64,000 nucleotides of DNA from Pogonophryne albipinna (GCA_028583405.1 CM053259.1:18389594-18453593); one strand, 5' to 3'. Positions 10,681 through 23,416 are shown, counted from the stretch's first letter. Numbers and translations: made by a program. Notes: generated by a model from the letters alone, not told the origin.

Positions 10681-11463
10681 GGTGGCGACTAGGAGGCAGC
10701 ACAGCAAACCAGGACAACACGGAGGAAAAGGCAAAGACAAACTATATGCTATTCAATGTTTATTGAATTCCATGTATTTGCAATGGATGTTCCTAAAACA
10801 ACACATTTAACATCATCATCATCCTGCTGCTGCTGCTAGTCCTTTGATAGTCACCTGTCGGTCTCCTGTCCTTTCTGAAAGCCATAACGATGACATTAGT
10901 CATTTAGATAACTTGTGTCCTCAATTACCATGGGATTACTGAAACTACCATGAATTTAAGAAAATGGTAGACATTAATCTAATCTGAATTTTAAAGCATT
11001 ACTTTAGATCCCCTCCCTCTAAATATATCAATAAACATTAGAAAGTGATGCTCCTGACTACCATACAAGTTTAAGAAGATAATATTGGTTTTAAAGAATT
11101 CAAAGCTATAAATAAACAGCAACAGGCTCTTTAACCAAGGCACTGTTAGCCTAACATGTAAACTAGTTGTTCACACTAATCCTAATATTATCACTTAATA
11201 TTAGCAAATTCTATTTTATTTTTAAAAAACATATTGATGTAAATACATACACATATCGATTTGTTGTATAAATATTGCAAATCAAAACCTTTATTCACTA
11301 ATAATTACCAAAAATCGTAGTTCTATCTCCTGTTATCAATGCATTCACATTGCCCGCCATGAACTTCGGGGGAACGATTCTCGTCTACATGAACCACGTG
11401 ACGATAACCGTTTTTGGACTTCCGTTGTCGTAACTCTTCTATCTATATGGCGCTGGGTGCAGT

Positions 11464-12890
11464 CAGCTGAGTTTAGGAGAGCACTTGACTTGAAACTGCT
11501 CGCAGGCTTCACACCATTTAACGTGTTTTTCCCAACATTTTCTGGAGAAACTTGATTCAGGTTTGGTATCATTTTGATGATGTAGAGATCTTTCAACGTA
11601 AAAGTTTAAATACAAATTTAATTCAAACAGTAATTCACAAAGAAATCTCACCTTTAGGTCAATTAAATAGCTGTTTTGGAGCTTGTTATGTTAGATTGGC
11701 CCCCAATGTAGTGTGATATTGTGGTAATGCACATTTTTAACATGATGCTAAGTTTGCCTATATGTATTCTGATTATAACGTATATCTGTTTGGAGAAGTC
11801 CATCAGGATTTGTAATCCACGCACACCACCAAATCTCGAGCTATAAATCATTCTACAAAGCCTTCATATTTTTCCAAATTGGATACATTTCTGGCATAAT
11901 TTATCATCTAATCAGTGGCCAGAAAAGTTTAAGCTGATCTGAAACCTCTTTGCCTGATTGAAAGACTGACACGTCTTGTGTGAGTTACTGAAAGGCTGAA
12001 ATACTGTGCGATGATGGCAACGCTAAATGACAGTCTTGCCTCTGACAAGTGGCAAATGGAGAGGATTACCATGAGCCAATGAGCTACAGAATGAATGTAT
12101 GTTCAAACCTCATTTGAAGTGGCATCTGTGACATTGCCATGCCAATTTAGAGAGAATTCAATCTGCTGGCATCAACTCTCTAAAACTGTGATTGGACTTG
12201 TGAAGAGACCAATTTGTTTCTAAATGTGCAGTCAGGCCTCTTTGTGATTATGATACGATATCTGTATTTATTCTTGAGCTTCAGCAGCTGTATTCTCAAC
12301 TCCATCAGCACTCAAATTAGCCTTTCTTATCAAGTATTTGAGGGAAGATTAGAACACAATACAGTCTATCATTTTGAGAGGCAGGGTTAATGTTTGCTCG
12401 GATGTTTGAGAGGTTATCAGCTGTCAGTACAAATTGCTAGAAAGTTGATGAAGTCTGTGTTTCATTTGTGACCAGCAGTTAATCCAATGTCCCAGATTTG
12501 TATTCTGGGATGAATTATTTTTGATGAGCCTGCCAGCCCTTTCCCCCATCAGTTTGTGCATGCTTACACAAGTTGCACAGTCCATACATGTCGCTGTCAG
12601 GGTTAGGATTTTTCTCGACGCCTGTTCTTCTCAACATTTGTTGGAAAATATATACAGTATATAAATATTTTCCAAAGCAATGCTACCTTTTTTCCCACAG
12701 TTTGATTGTCTGTTTGACAGTTTGTCTACAGTATCAGCATGATTACAGAAATACTACACTGGACCGATTGCTTGAACAAGTGGAAGGGTGTACTATGGGC
12801 AAGGAAATACATTTTGGAGTGGATCCTTATTATGTTGCTAACGTCAGAACAACAACTTACATGGGACTTTTAATGGGGAGCATCTGCAGT
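11464..12890. other. Non-coding DNA, no feature seen
   Basis: An AT-rich stretch without a recognisable gene or transposon end. The sequence from about 12740 to 12890 may be the upstream part of the LINE tail that follows, but I cannot confirm this. Confidence 0.4.
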
Positions 12891-13165
12891 TGAGAGACAT
12901 CCTTTACACACGGCATCTATTGCACGTCTGTCCGTCCTGGGAGAGGGATCCCTCCTCTGTTGCTCTCCCTGAGGTTTCTCCCATTTTTCCCTTTAAACTG
13001 TGGGTTTTCTCCGGAAGTTTTTCATTGTACGATGTGAGGGTCTAAGGACAGAGGGTGTCATATTGTCATACTGATATTCTGTACAAACTGTGAAGTCCAC
13101 TGAGACAAATGTAACATTTGTGATATTGGGCTATATAAATAAACATTTATTGATTGATTGATCCT
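12890..13165 (+). mobile_element. LINE 3' end with ttga tail
   Basis: The sequence cctgggagagggatccctcc... through tctccctgaggtttctccca, then gtgatattgggctatataaa and the tandem tail attgattgattgat at the end, is the familiar 3' UTR of a fish non-LTR retrotransposon (L2/Maui-like). The copy is strongly 5'-truncated. No coding sequence remains. Confidence 0.7.
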
Positions 13166-14492
13166 AGAACACATTAGTTTTGTTGCAAAGATACTAAGGT
13201 GCAATTGTGGACAAACACTTATTGGCTTTCTTGCCACGAGTTGAAAGATTCTTGTCGAACAAATAAGTAAAAGATATTGAAAATTAAGCATAGAATTGAC
13301 AACTAATCTTGGGTCTTAAAACGTATGATTAAGACCGGCTTTTTATTTTTAAAAAAAGTATATAAACTCTCATATGATCTGGCTCTATCTAAATACAAAT
13401 GAACTGTACCTAAACTCAGATTCAGTAAAGAAAATAAAAAGTAACCAGATACTTACTAAAGGAAAAGTAATCATAAGAGACGAAACATAACCGATAAGTA
13501 AAAAAACATTATGTGTAATGACAAAAAATATACAATTAATGTGAATATATAATATTATGCTATAAAAAAGCATTGTCTCTTACTATATTCGTTTTTCGTG
13601 TTACTTAGATTTGAAAGGACCAGTTCTGTTTGCAGGACGCTGCATGAAATCCTGCGTGTGTCTCACGGTTTGATTATTGTGATGAATGATTATCATCTCG
13701 GTTGCTCTCACAGGGCAGCAGAGTAAAGGAATGACCAGAGACTATTATCTCTCATCTGTGTGTGCAAACGGCACTTTAATGCTTCAGAGGAGATGAGTAG
13801 GAATACAATTAGAATAACTGGATGTGAAAGAGGAGGCTCACTCTGGTGGGGCCTGGTGTTAAAACAAATTGTGTGTGAACGAGGGTGAGAGTGTGTTGCG
13901 GCAGAGAGTTGTGTGTGTGTGTGTGTGTGTGTGTCAGGATGTGTGTTATGTGTGCAGGGGAGCTTGTGTGTACCCTGTCATATGATAAATGTTCTCTCTC
14001 CTATAATCTATGTGCTTCAAAATATGATGTATGTGAGGATGAACTTTGAATTATAACCTAAAGAGTGACTCATTAATCTTCTGACTTTGGAGGGGAGTGG
14101 ACCAGTGGAATCCATTTTGCGTGTTTATGTTTTATGAATAATGCAATATTGCGACCGGCCAGCTGGATCTGGGCAGTGACGTTCAGACATGTAGAAGACG
14201 ACACGCAAGCAAACAGCTCAGTTTTCTGGAATGAAAAGGAAGTGAATGCATGTTAGCAAGGAAGGTCAAAGATCCCTTAAAGATTTCACTCTGAGCCACA
14301 CCTGACCTCAGTGCCCTGGAGACCATGTCGATGCTTCATTTCCTCGTGTAGTTTATCACTTCAGTGTATTCTGAACTGTAAAATCGCCTCACATAATACC
14401 ACACTTACAGACTAAATGTAATTAGTATTTGCACAAGGTCAGCAGAGAAGGCAAAGCAGGGAGGAACTGAAGATTCTCTACCTCCATAAATC
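13166..14492. other. Non-coding DNA with a GT microsatellite
   Basis: No gene is recognisable. A (GT)n run of about 26 bp lies at 13908-13934. The sequence from 13620 to 14480 has mixed composition without repeat ends and may be single-copy flank DNA. Confidence 0.4.
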
Positions 14493-15731
14493 CCTTAAAT
14501 CAGTGGTTCTCAAACTTTTTCTGTCAAGCCCCCCATTTGGAGAAAAAAAAAGTCGGGCCCCCCCAACACAAATAGTCAGGCCCAGTGGCGGCGCCAGAGA
14601 TTTCTTTTGGGGGTGCTATGGGGTAGCTTGACGTTTCATAGAGGGTGCTCAAACATTTAGGGTTTCCCATGAATGTACCGGTCGCTACAGTGGAATTTTC
14701 TACTGCAACAATCCCCACGCAAATACACAGTGTACCCGCGACTGTTACAATGAAGGCACGATAATCAGCTCACGGCATATAGGTGTAAGCAGGGGTAAAG
14801 TGCTATTTGTATAGGTGGTGTGTGGATAGTGCTGCGTACCGGTACGCCGAACCGGTACTGGACTTGTAAAAAGTTTCGGTTTAAGTCCGGTTAAAACCGG
14901 AACGTCGGGAACCGGTACTTGGACTCGCAAAAAAACTAGCACTTACGTATATTCTGGTGTCTGTGGTTATTTAAACATTCCCTGATAAACGTTATTCAGC
15001 GTCAATAAATGAGTGCTAATCCCAGTGTGCTCAGTGTACAACATCACATGTCATTTCACCTTCGATTCACGGTTTGAAAACGTAGCATTTCGCCACATGC
15101 TAATGTTAACCGGAAGTGAAGAATTTTCAGAATAAAAGTATTAAGTTAATAGTGTGAACTTCCGTTTTTTTCAGAATAAAACGGATTTAAATTAAATAGT
15201 GTATTTAATTCAAAATTACGCCATATCAACATTGATTTTAATTTCTAACAGTATGTACATCACTATGTATGTAGTATACTGTATAATGTACACATGTAGA
15301 GTTGTAGAAAAGACATGGTGTACAGACAGTATAGTACACTCTGACTGTACAGTCACTACAGTGACTGTATAGTAGGTGTGTAACAGTGTAATGCGTATAG
15401 TCTACTCTACACTCTACCTTTCAGCAACGTTTTAGGGATTTAGGCTCAGTCAGCTCAGGGACTGTTTGGTTACTTTAGTTTGGTAAATGAAATAAATGTT
15501 TGAACTTTGTAGTAGTTCACTGTAGTTGCTGTCATAAGTCATTTGTAGACTAAGTGGCAAAAAGTTTTTTTTTTTACATTTGTACTTTGTAGAGAAATGT
15601 AGACACAAGTTGGAAGGGAGCACAATAAACCTGACGAGTTTGAATTTGAGTTGATTATGAGTTAATTTTCAATTGATAATTAGCTCACAATAAGTTCACT
15701 TTAGTTACTCACACAACTTGACACAAGCCAT

Positions 15732-17236
15732 TAGGGGTGTAACGGTATCCGTATTCGTCCCGTACCGTCACGGTTCGGACGTCACGGTTCGGACGTCACG
15801 GTTCGGTGCATGCAGTCACACGGCGAATAAGCCTTTTTTTACGAGTGGGAAAAAAGTCTGTCATTCAGGGCAGTATTACACTATATATAATCCAGGGGGC
15901 GGTATTGCGCCTAAAAGCCAGCCGCCCGTAAATAACTAATGAAGAACAAGAACAAAACACAACAAAACGAACACAATATATGAAGAAGAACATTTAGTAG
16001 CCTAGCTAAGGCGAGTTCACACAACACACAGGAGCTAGAAGACCCACCTGCTTCTTTTAAATCAGGTGTGTGGGAACATTTTGGGTTCCCTGTGGACTAC
16101 AACAATGATGTGATGTCTCCTCTGTATTTGCGGGTCCCATTGCCATTGTTATTGTTGTTGTTGTTACTATTATCATCATGCGTCGTTTTCCACCTTCTTC
16201 TCCAGTAGGACTCAGATGAGGGTGTTGCACTTTTCTTTTCTTTTCCTTATACATGTTGTTTTGTTTCTTTCCGTTAACCGTCAAGTGGGAAATAAGTATT
16301 TTTTTGTGTTTCTGTTAGTATCCTAAGATACTGTTATGTGTGGCTGTGAAGAAAAAATAAAAATAATATATATATATTATTATTATGAAGGGCAGACCAT
16401 CTATTTGTTTTTTGTTTTTTTTAGAAAGGGGCAGGTCACATAAGATTTTATTCTTCTCCCTGCTCCTTTTCGCTCAATGGTAGTCATGTTTTGTGGCAAT
16501 TATTGTACATTTTGTTTTGCGTACCATGAGCGGGACAAATAAAAATGAAATGAAATGAAATGGGGTGCGAGTTGTGGATCGGACGAGGACGGTGTGTCGG
16601 CGTTGTTCGACAGCGATGCGGTGTGCTATTGGTAACACCACGTCAAACATGCTCAATCACATCCGAGTCAGTCTCAGTCCCCAGCGAGAGGGTTTTCTCG
16701 ACGGCAGGTGACATAGTTACCGCCAACAGATCTGCCCTCACTACTGACAACGTAGACAAACTCATCTTTTTGAAGAAAAACTTGAAAATAGAGTAAAGCT
16801 TGAGTACCTTTATTTAGGCATAATGGCCTCACACACTCACAAGTTAATTACACATGTTAGACATTGCTCCTAAAGGTACAGATTTTATTTTCTCATTATT
16901 TATTTTAATATGTTCAAGACATTCTTTTTAGTTGTACAGCTTATTTAACCTTTTTGTTTGACATCAGCCAATATAAATAATATGGCCATCTGAGTGTGTG
17001 TGTTACTGTTTGTGGTTTGTTTTTAACTGTGTAATACAGTTGATGATTCCAAATGTTAGAGTTCCTTATTTTCATACCAAAACTTGCACTACTGTTAAAA
17101 ATAAATAACAGCAAAAAAAATTATGCATTTGGGACTTTTTTTTGCTTTTCCTTGTTGTACCGAACCCGTACCGAACCGTGACCCCCAAACCGAGGTACGA
17201 ACCGAACCGTGACTTCTGTGAACCGTTACACCCCTA
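15732..17236 (+). mobile_element. Innermost hAT of the nest, with BED and hATC remnants
   Basis: The ends are taggggtgtaacggt and aaccgttacaccccta, with a perfect 8-bp duplication caagccat (15724-15731 and 17237-17244). The plus strand keeps a piece of the BED-finger start (VWEHFGFPVD, about 16060-16096) and the C-terminal hAT dimerisation block (SVPSERVFSTAGDIVTANRS, 16665-16790). Most of the transposase between them is gone. The same family is present at 59217-60425. Confidence 0.92.
16644..16796 (+). pseudogene. hAT transposase C-terminal dimerisation fragment
   Basis: The frame reads SVPSERVFSTAGDIVTANRS and then ALTTDNVDKLIFLKKNL before a stop. This is the hATC block, which mediates transposase dimerisation and is the most conserved tail of the family. 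The catalytic DDE residues would lie upstream and are deleted. The stop matches the natural end of hAT transposases of this family. Confidence 0.8.
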
Positions 17237-18448
17237 CAAGCCATGGGTTCAGGTCCGGACTTATAAGTCCGGACCTGAACCTGAACCTCTGTACTTGAGT
17301 CCGGACCAGAACCTGAATGTGAGTCCAGGTACGCAGCACTATGTGTGGACCTAACATAGGGGGGTCCGGGGGCAAGCTCCGCCGGGAAGATATTTTTTTC
17401 AATCTTGAAGTTAAAAGCATCAATCTGGTGCAACCCATATGAAACAGAACTGTAAACAGATTTACTTTTTCTTTATGGATATTTTACAAATCAGTCCCCT
17501 TTTAAACTTTATTCTTGTTTTACTGTCATATAGTATTTCATAGCTGTTTTTCATTTATTCTCTTATTTTTTTAAAACTATAATGATCATATAAATGTGTG
17601 CCTCGGAAATAATTGTTTACATTAATGGTGACCAAAACGTTTGAGACCCACTGAGATAACACTGAGAGAGTCCTTTAGCTCACTGAGTCTCTGAATCTGA
17701 CAGGAGAGGACTCTCCTCCACTTTGTTGTTGAAAAAACTCCTTATATCCATTAGCGTAGCTCGCTAGCACCAGAAGCTAACAACAACGATCTCCGGTACC
17801 GGTGCACTCTCTCTCTCTCTCTCGCGCACACAAAATGCCTCGTTCCACACACACACAGAGCCAAGCTTTAATGAAACACAGAGACCCAGACGTAATAGTA
17901 CTGTACTGCATCATATTATTTTCGAATCAATAACTTTTCAAATTATGATTTTTTTTTTTAAATCTTTTTTTAATCTTTTTTTTTTATAACCATTTTTCCT
18001 CCTGGTCTCTCGCGCCCCCCCCCTGGCTTGCCTCTGCGCCCCCCCACTTTGAGAACCACTGCCTTAAATCAAGAATTCTGCATTCAAGAGCCTCTAAGAA
18101 AAATGGCGTACATGGGCTTTAAAACTGACTTTGATGTTTCCTCTACCGCTATCGTCAGGTCCGAATTTAATCAGTCCAATAGTTTTGTTAGTTTTAAAAC
18201 ACCAAACTAATGCTTAACCTTAAAGGTCCCATGACATGCTTTTCTGGTTATAACCCGACCCCTTGTGTGTTATGTAGCTTTTTATGCATGTAAACGGTCT
18301 GCAGAGTCACAAACCCTCAAAGTACACCCTGTAGCGAGTAAAACTCTAACACAGAAAATACCTGTCTATGCTGCCCCAGAACGCCTCGTTGGAGATTTTT
18401 ATTTTTCAAATGTTGTCTTCCTGGTCATAGTGACGTAACGGTCACAGT

Positions 18449-20082
18449 CAGTACTCGAGTTGAGGGGGGATGAGGGGGGATGGCATCTCCCCTGAAATAA
18501 AAACGGTCAAAATCATCCCCCTTCTAAAACTGCCATTCCCCCTTTCCATCCCTTATGTAATTTTATCAATGAACGTGGCACTGGTATTACTGCTATTTCA
18601 ACATTAATTTTGCGCATTTTGAGTAAAATACTGTGAGCGAGGGAGCACGCACACACGCAATGACATGTTTACCAAGTCACTGACGCTATGCTATGCGAGT
18701 GCCCTAGAGGGCGCCAGAGCGCCGTGATGCGCCTGTTTGATCGATGCCAGAAGCGCAGGTAACGGTCATCACAATGGCCAAGCAACCAGGAGGACAACGC
18801 GATCTGAGGGACTTCATATTTAAAAATACTAAAAATAACATTTCAGGTAAGTCAAGAGTCAGTAATCTTAGTCATTACTCATTATTTTACTCACCAAAGG
18901 TGGAATCTATGGACATAAGCAGCAATAACAACTTAGTTTGGAGTTTAGCTACGTTTTTCTCTCGTGTTAGCTAGCTGGTAAGACTCAAAACTGTTGATGA
19001 AATGATACCACCAGCACCAGAAGAGCTGAAACCCCTCCTTCAAGCAGTGAACACTCTGGTCATCTCCACAGCTGAGTGTGAACGTGGGTTTAGTCAGATG
19101 AACATTTTAACCACAACTAGAAGCTCCCTAGAGGTAAAAAGCATGTCAGCCTTGCTTTTCATCAAGTGTGTTGGCCCCCACTGAACAAGTTCAGACCAGA
19201 TGTATATGTCAAGACTTGGCTTCAAAGCCATTGCTTAGCTAACAATCCGAAAGCAAGAGCCAGAAAAATTGAGACCAAAAAGCATGATTATGAAAATCTT
19301 TGGAAACTTCTATGAGATGGGGGAGAGTGGAGTAGGCAGCCATTGACAACATTCGTCCTATTTTGTATTATCTGTATAATCTTTTAATATATTTTCATAT
19401 TTTGTAAACAATTTCAATTTGCACTTAATGCCCTGTTAAAAAGAGTAACATTGGGAATGTTAACATAAAATATTTGTATTTGAACTGCAATAAAATGATG
19501 ACGGATCAATATTTTTCTAATTTTTTTCCTCAAATTTTTCATGAAGTGTTTAATTTACATAATGATTTGATTAATTACAATAAAAATGTAACCCTTTAGA
19601 TACCAGTTTTGATCGTATACCAGTAACTGCTTTTTTGAAAAAATACACTATAGTTCAATATTCTAAAAACAATTTTGACTTTATTATTAGTATAATCAGC
19701 TGATCCATCTGAATAATAAATGAGGGACTGTTAACCTACAAGATTTGTACCATAGACTTCCATTATAACCACATTTTTGTATCCCCTCCCCCCCTTTAAA
19801 TTAAAGTGAAAAAAAGATTTTGCACTAATTGTCCTCTGCATTTGACCCTAAATGTTAGTGGTGCCATGGCAGCCCGGGGACCGACTCCAATTCTGAGGTG
19901 CCTTGGTCAAGAGCAATGAAAGGAGTATCTGAACATCCATAACATGCATGTTGTTTTAGTTGTATAATAATGATCTTTATGCTGGTTGGTCTCCCACCCT
20001 CGGCGGGTTATCAGCACAAATTATGTCCCCATATGATAAAATCCACCATCCACCCTGATTTTTTTTTACAACTTGGGTACTG
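18449..20082 (+). mobile_element. hAT with transposase remnants inside the MITE
   Basis: The ends are cagtactcgagttg and caacttgggtactg, flanked by gtcacagt (18441-18448) and gtcatagt (20083-20090), an 8-bp duplication with one mismatch. The plus strand has MAKQPGGQRDLRDFIF (about 18774-18821) and a clear hAT C-terminal block at 19002-19184. The middle of the transposase is missing. Confidence 0.8.
19002..19316 (+). pseudogene. hAT transposase C-terminus, frameshifted
   Basis: The frame reads PAPEELKPLLQAVNTLVIST, AECERGFSQMN and RSSLEVKSMSALLFIKCVGP before a stop at 19182-19184. The C-E-R-G-F-S-x-M-N block is the hATC signature of the ZMYM/KIAA1586-like branch. After the stop another frame continues with family-like residues (VYVKTWLQSHCL, then ENLWKLL) to about 19315, which indicates a single frameshift. 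It would have mediated transposase dimerisation. It is not functional here. Confidence 0.75.
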
Positions 20083-20643
20083 GTCATAGTGACGTAACGG
20101 CTCTGCGGGTGGTCCATTTGGACCAATCCTCACATACACACACACTCACTCAGCCTTATCTTTTCTCAGCCGCGGCTCCGCGGATTTCCACTGTGAGTGC
20201 GTGTGCTCAGGCTGAGTTCCGCTGTGTCTCGCTGTCTCGCAGACCCCACGCAGCAACCAGGAAACGACACCAGTAAACCAGCTCACACTGAGCAGCGAGC
20301 CCTGCAACGTCCCGCCAACACGGCACCGAGACCCCACACAGCATTCTCATCTCTTTGTCATTATTGGTGTCATTTTCTGGTTGCTAACAAACGCCATTGT
20401 AACACATAATCACTGATGTTCCGCTGTAACGGTGGTGGACTCATCAGAACAGAGTGGGCTCATAGGGAGGGGGGTCAGGAGCTCCAACAAGCCGTTTAGG
20501 ACAGAGTGAATACACATACTATACAGAGATGCTGTATGAGAAACCAATGTGAGTTTGGGACATTGAACAATGTAAATCTATTCTAGTAGACCACAACAAT
20601 GGAATTATGATCAGTAGAAATGGCCATGTCATGGGACCTTGAA

Positions 20644-22048
20644 GAAGTTTATTTTTTTCAAAGCGAATCCTCCTGTATTACAGATCACTTAGATCAAATA
20701 AAATGTCATCACTTTCTCTTAGGGGATGTCCAATCAAAAAAGAAAAAAATCGAAGTTTACTATCATGTATGACAAGAAAAAGCAACAGGTCCAGAGAATT
20801 GAGAGGCTAAAACTGACACACTTGAAGCATTTTTGCTGAGATTTGACTATTTTCTCTTGATAAACTAATTTATTAAGAGACTGAATAGGACAGTTCTGCT
20901 CCTAACAATATGGCAAAACATGCAACTCAACTGTTTAGTAATCATTTGCATCAAACCTAAGCCAGACACATTAAAATACATTTGTTCTGATAATTTGTAA
21001 TAGCAATAAGCCTATTACATGCAATTTTACAGTCATTTATGCATCTTCTCGGTCAATTATTGTTTTCTAGAGGGAGTGCTAAAAGTGAGACACAATTGTC
21101 TGCGCTGCAATTTCAAATAGTCATTTAAGGTCCCTAGGCCCCAGTAGTGTCCTCAACCTGAGTGACAAAATCCTTTTCAAAGGGAAATGTAGAAACGCAC
21201 CAAGTTATCAGGTGAGCCCAGACACAATGTAAGAGGTGATTTACTCTGAGCGGGCTACATGTCACCGGGGCTTTCTTTGTTTCCCGGAGGTCTGATTTGA
21301 ACTCAAATTGCTTCTGTGAAGACTCGGCTTGGCTTCTCATTATGGTTCCCCTCCTACTGCTCAAACATTAAGGAGCCTCATGTGCTGTGCTGCTGTACTG
21401 TGTCCTCAAATGAAATGCCCTTGTTCTCTACTGCTTTGAACCCTTATGTGGAAGTGTTTTATTCCAGGTTATCATGAAAGGGCAATAAGTTGACCTGATA
21501 GGATACATTTTAAAATCGGATTTAAATTGGGTATATATACTAATATAATTATGGCTAAAACTTTCTTTCTCATTTTGGATAATGCATAACGTTTATTTCT
21601 GATGCATCACAAATACGTTTCTAAATTTGAAAAGGTAGGACGGTGTGCATAGAGGTGTTAAACACACTCAGGGCTTTCATCCAGAAAACACGTATTCATG
21701 TGAAATCCATTTAAACATTTTCATTTATCTCTGTAGCTGAAACCACATCACAAACGTGAAGATTTAAGGCCAAACAGTGACCTGTGTTTTGATTGAATTT
21801 ACAACATTGACCATGTGTTTATAACTGCAAGTGTATGTAGCCTACATACAATTAATTTGCAAAATAATATATAAAAATAAATAAAATATATCGGCACTCA
21901 CTGTTTGACCTTTTGACCCATTAATGATTTGTTAGGGCAAATTTAGTTAAATAAAAAAATTAATACAATTTAATCTGCCTTGCAAAATTGCCACCATATA
22001 GATAGTGCTTAGTTATTATCAGCTATTCCCAATATTTTGTAAAAGAAG

Positions 22049-22086
<38 letters not shown>

Positions 22087-23414
22087 ATCACCAGTGTGCA
22101 GCTGGCCGGCTCACCAGCATCATCTGAAACAAGATAGAGAAGGATATAGCAGGCAGCGAAGTATACATTAACAAACTTGTAACCGCTGGCAGAGTGCCTC
22201 TCACCCTTCCTGTGTGCAGCCAGGCATCCATAACCAGATGCATCAAGCACACATTACATCCCTATACCCTGAGTATTTACTCTGCCATCCAGCCAGAGAG
22301 ATTAGTTTAGCTGGAGAGTTGATTTATGGGCGACAGAAAGTAATCCCTTCTTGTCCTGCACGCTGTAGTCGTGCCTCCTCCTTTGCCACAGCGCCGAGCT
22401 TACACAGTCTGAAAGCCCTTGATACCGTGTTCGCCCTAAGGTGTAATGTTTGATAATATAACTACTGCTTCTGTCACCAGGACCCCCCACCCCATCTGCA
22501 GCCACAGCCGAGCCTACCCCCCCCCGCAAATACATTACAGCCCCACAATGCTTTGAGATTTATGAGGGAGTAGTGGCACAGGAAAGAGAGAGAGAGGGAG
22601 AATATGCATTGATTGAAAGCCCCAGATAGTCCCATCCAATCCCGCCCCAAAGAACATCAGTTATTTTGCATCCTGACACAGCGATTGATAACTCGTAAAT
22701 GTGTGTGGGGATGACAAATGCAGATGGAAACTGACTCTGACAAAAATGATAACAGCATCGGTCTCGAGGGGGTGACGGAGGTGGAGGCAGGATGCTGCTT
22801 AAAATATTTAATAATTGATACAAAGCCAGTGAGATGTTGTTTGACCCTGGAGGAGTGTGAATGTCATCAGAAATTTGCCAAGACTTTGAAGTGAAATACA
22901 TTAATGATGTGTGAGTGTGTGTGTGTGTGTGCATCTGTGCGTTTGTGTTTATTTGCTGAAGAACACGAGGCTCTGGCCCTTAATGGTCACTAAATGATAT
23001 CAGCACGACAATCACTATTTGTCTTCAGGATATAACATTTTAAACATTTTAAATTCCCAAGGCAGGGAGCGATGTGAAAAACAAGTTTTATTGTGCAGTA
23101 TTTAAGGCTCAAATCAGTTGTGCTTGCTGCCTATAAGCAGGGATAGACAAATAAACTACTAAGCAAATACAGGATCATAGATTTAACAATGATCTATGTT
23201 TCCTTCAGATTCTTAAAGGACAGAATCCACTACTTCTGGCAAAGTAAAACATAATCTGGCAAACTAAAACACAAAACTAATGTTCAAAGTAAATACATCC
23301 TGACTACTGTGTGCTGCAAATGACTAAATAATAGATAGATAAGGTTATCTCATTCAAATGTTGTTATCATAAGTAATTTAGTTTCTTGGATAAGTCATGA
23401 TATACCAACTTTAT
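20644..23414. other. Non-coding DNA with CA and GT microsatellites
   Basis: No gene is recognisable. A (CA)n run of about 33 bp lies at 22051-22083 and a shorter (GT)n run at 22914-22930. The stretch 22090-22560 is less AT-rich and appears single-copy. It could be conserved flanking DNA of tshz1, but the sequence alone cannot show this. Confidence 0.4.
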
Positions 23415-23416
23415 TA

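Larger units (their letters stand above)
9591..11455 (-). mobile_element. P-like DNA transposon with a THAP exon, non-autonomous
   Basis: The terminal repeats are cagcgccatatag (exact 13 bp, then similar to about 27 bp) at 9591 and its complement ending at 11455. They are flanked by a perfect 8-bp duplication ggtgcagt (9583-9590 and 11456-11463). The minus strand carries a THAP zinc-finger exon at 10680-10531. THAP fingers together with 8-bp duplications are known for the P superfamily. hAT elements share the 8-bp duplication but use BED fingers. No catalytic domain is visible, so this is an internally deleted copy. Confidence 0.8.
14827..17341. mobile_element. Middle hAT of the nest
   Basis: The ends are tagtgctgcgtacc and ggtacgcagcacta, with a perfect 8-bp duplication tgtgtgga (14819-14826 and 17342-17349). 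The subterminal regions carry accggtac, gtccggac and gtccgg words in inverted arrangement. Its own sequence is about 1.0 kb, interrupted by the innermost element at 15732-17236. It carries no coding sequence of its own that I recognise. The related hAT at 44969-46110 lacks this insertion at the matching position (around 45190-45200), which supports these boundaries. Confidence 0.92.
14501..18061. mobile_element. Outer hAT of a three-level nest
   Basis: The ends are cagtggttctcaaacttttt and the complement ctttgagaaccactg, flanked by a perfect 8-bp duplication ccttaaat (14493-14500 and 18062-18069). Its own sequence is about 1.04 kb, since a 2.5-kb element (14827-17341) sits inside. The internal sequence is shared with the hAT at 44969-46110 and the fragment at 1765-1905. 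No transposase is visible in its own part. A further cagtggcggcgccaga motif near 14583 hints at an older fragment in its left arm. Confidence 0.92.
18224..20639. mobile_element. TTAA-type MITE interrupted by an hAT
   Basis: The terminal repeats are aggtcccatgacatg at 18224-18238 and its exact complement at 20625-20639. They are flanked by ttaa (18220-18223) and tgaa (20640-20643), a TTAA target with one substitution, as expected for piggyBac or Kolobok-related MITEs. Removing the hAT at 18449-20082 leaves about 775 bp. No transposase is visible in the outer part. Confidence 0.75.
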
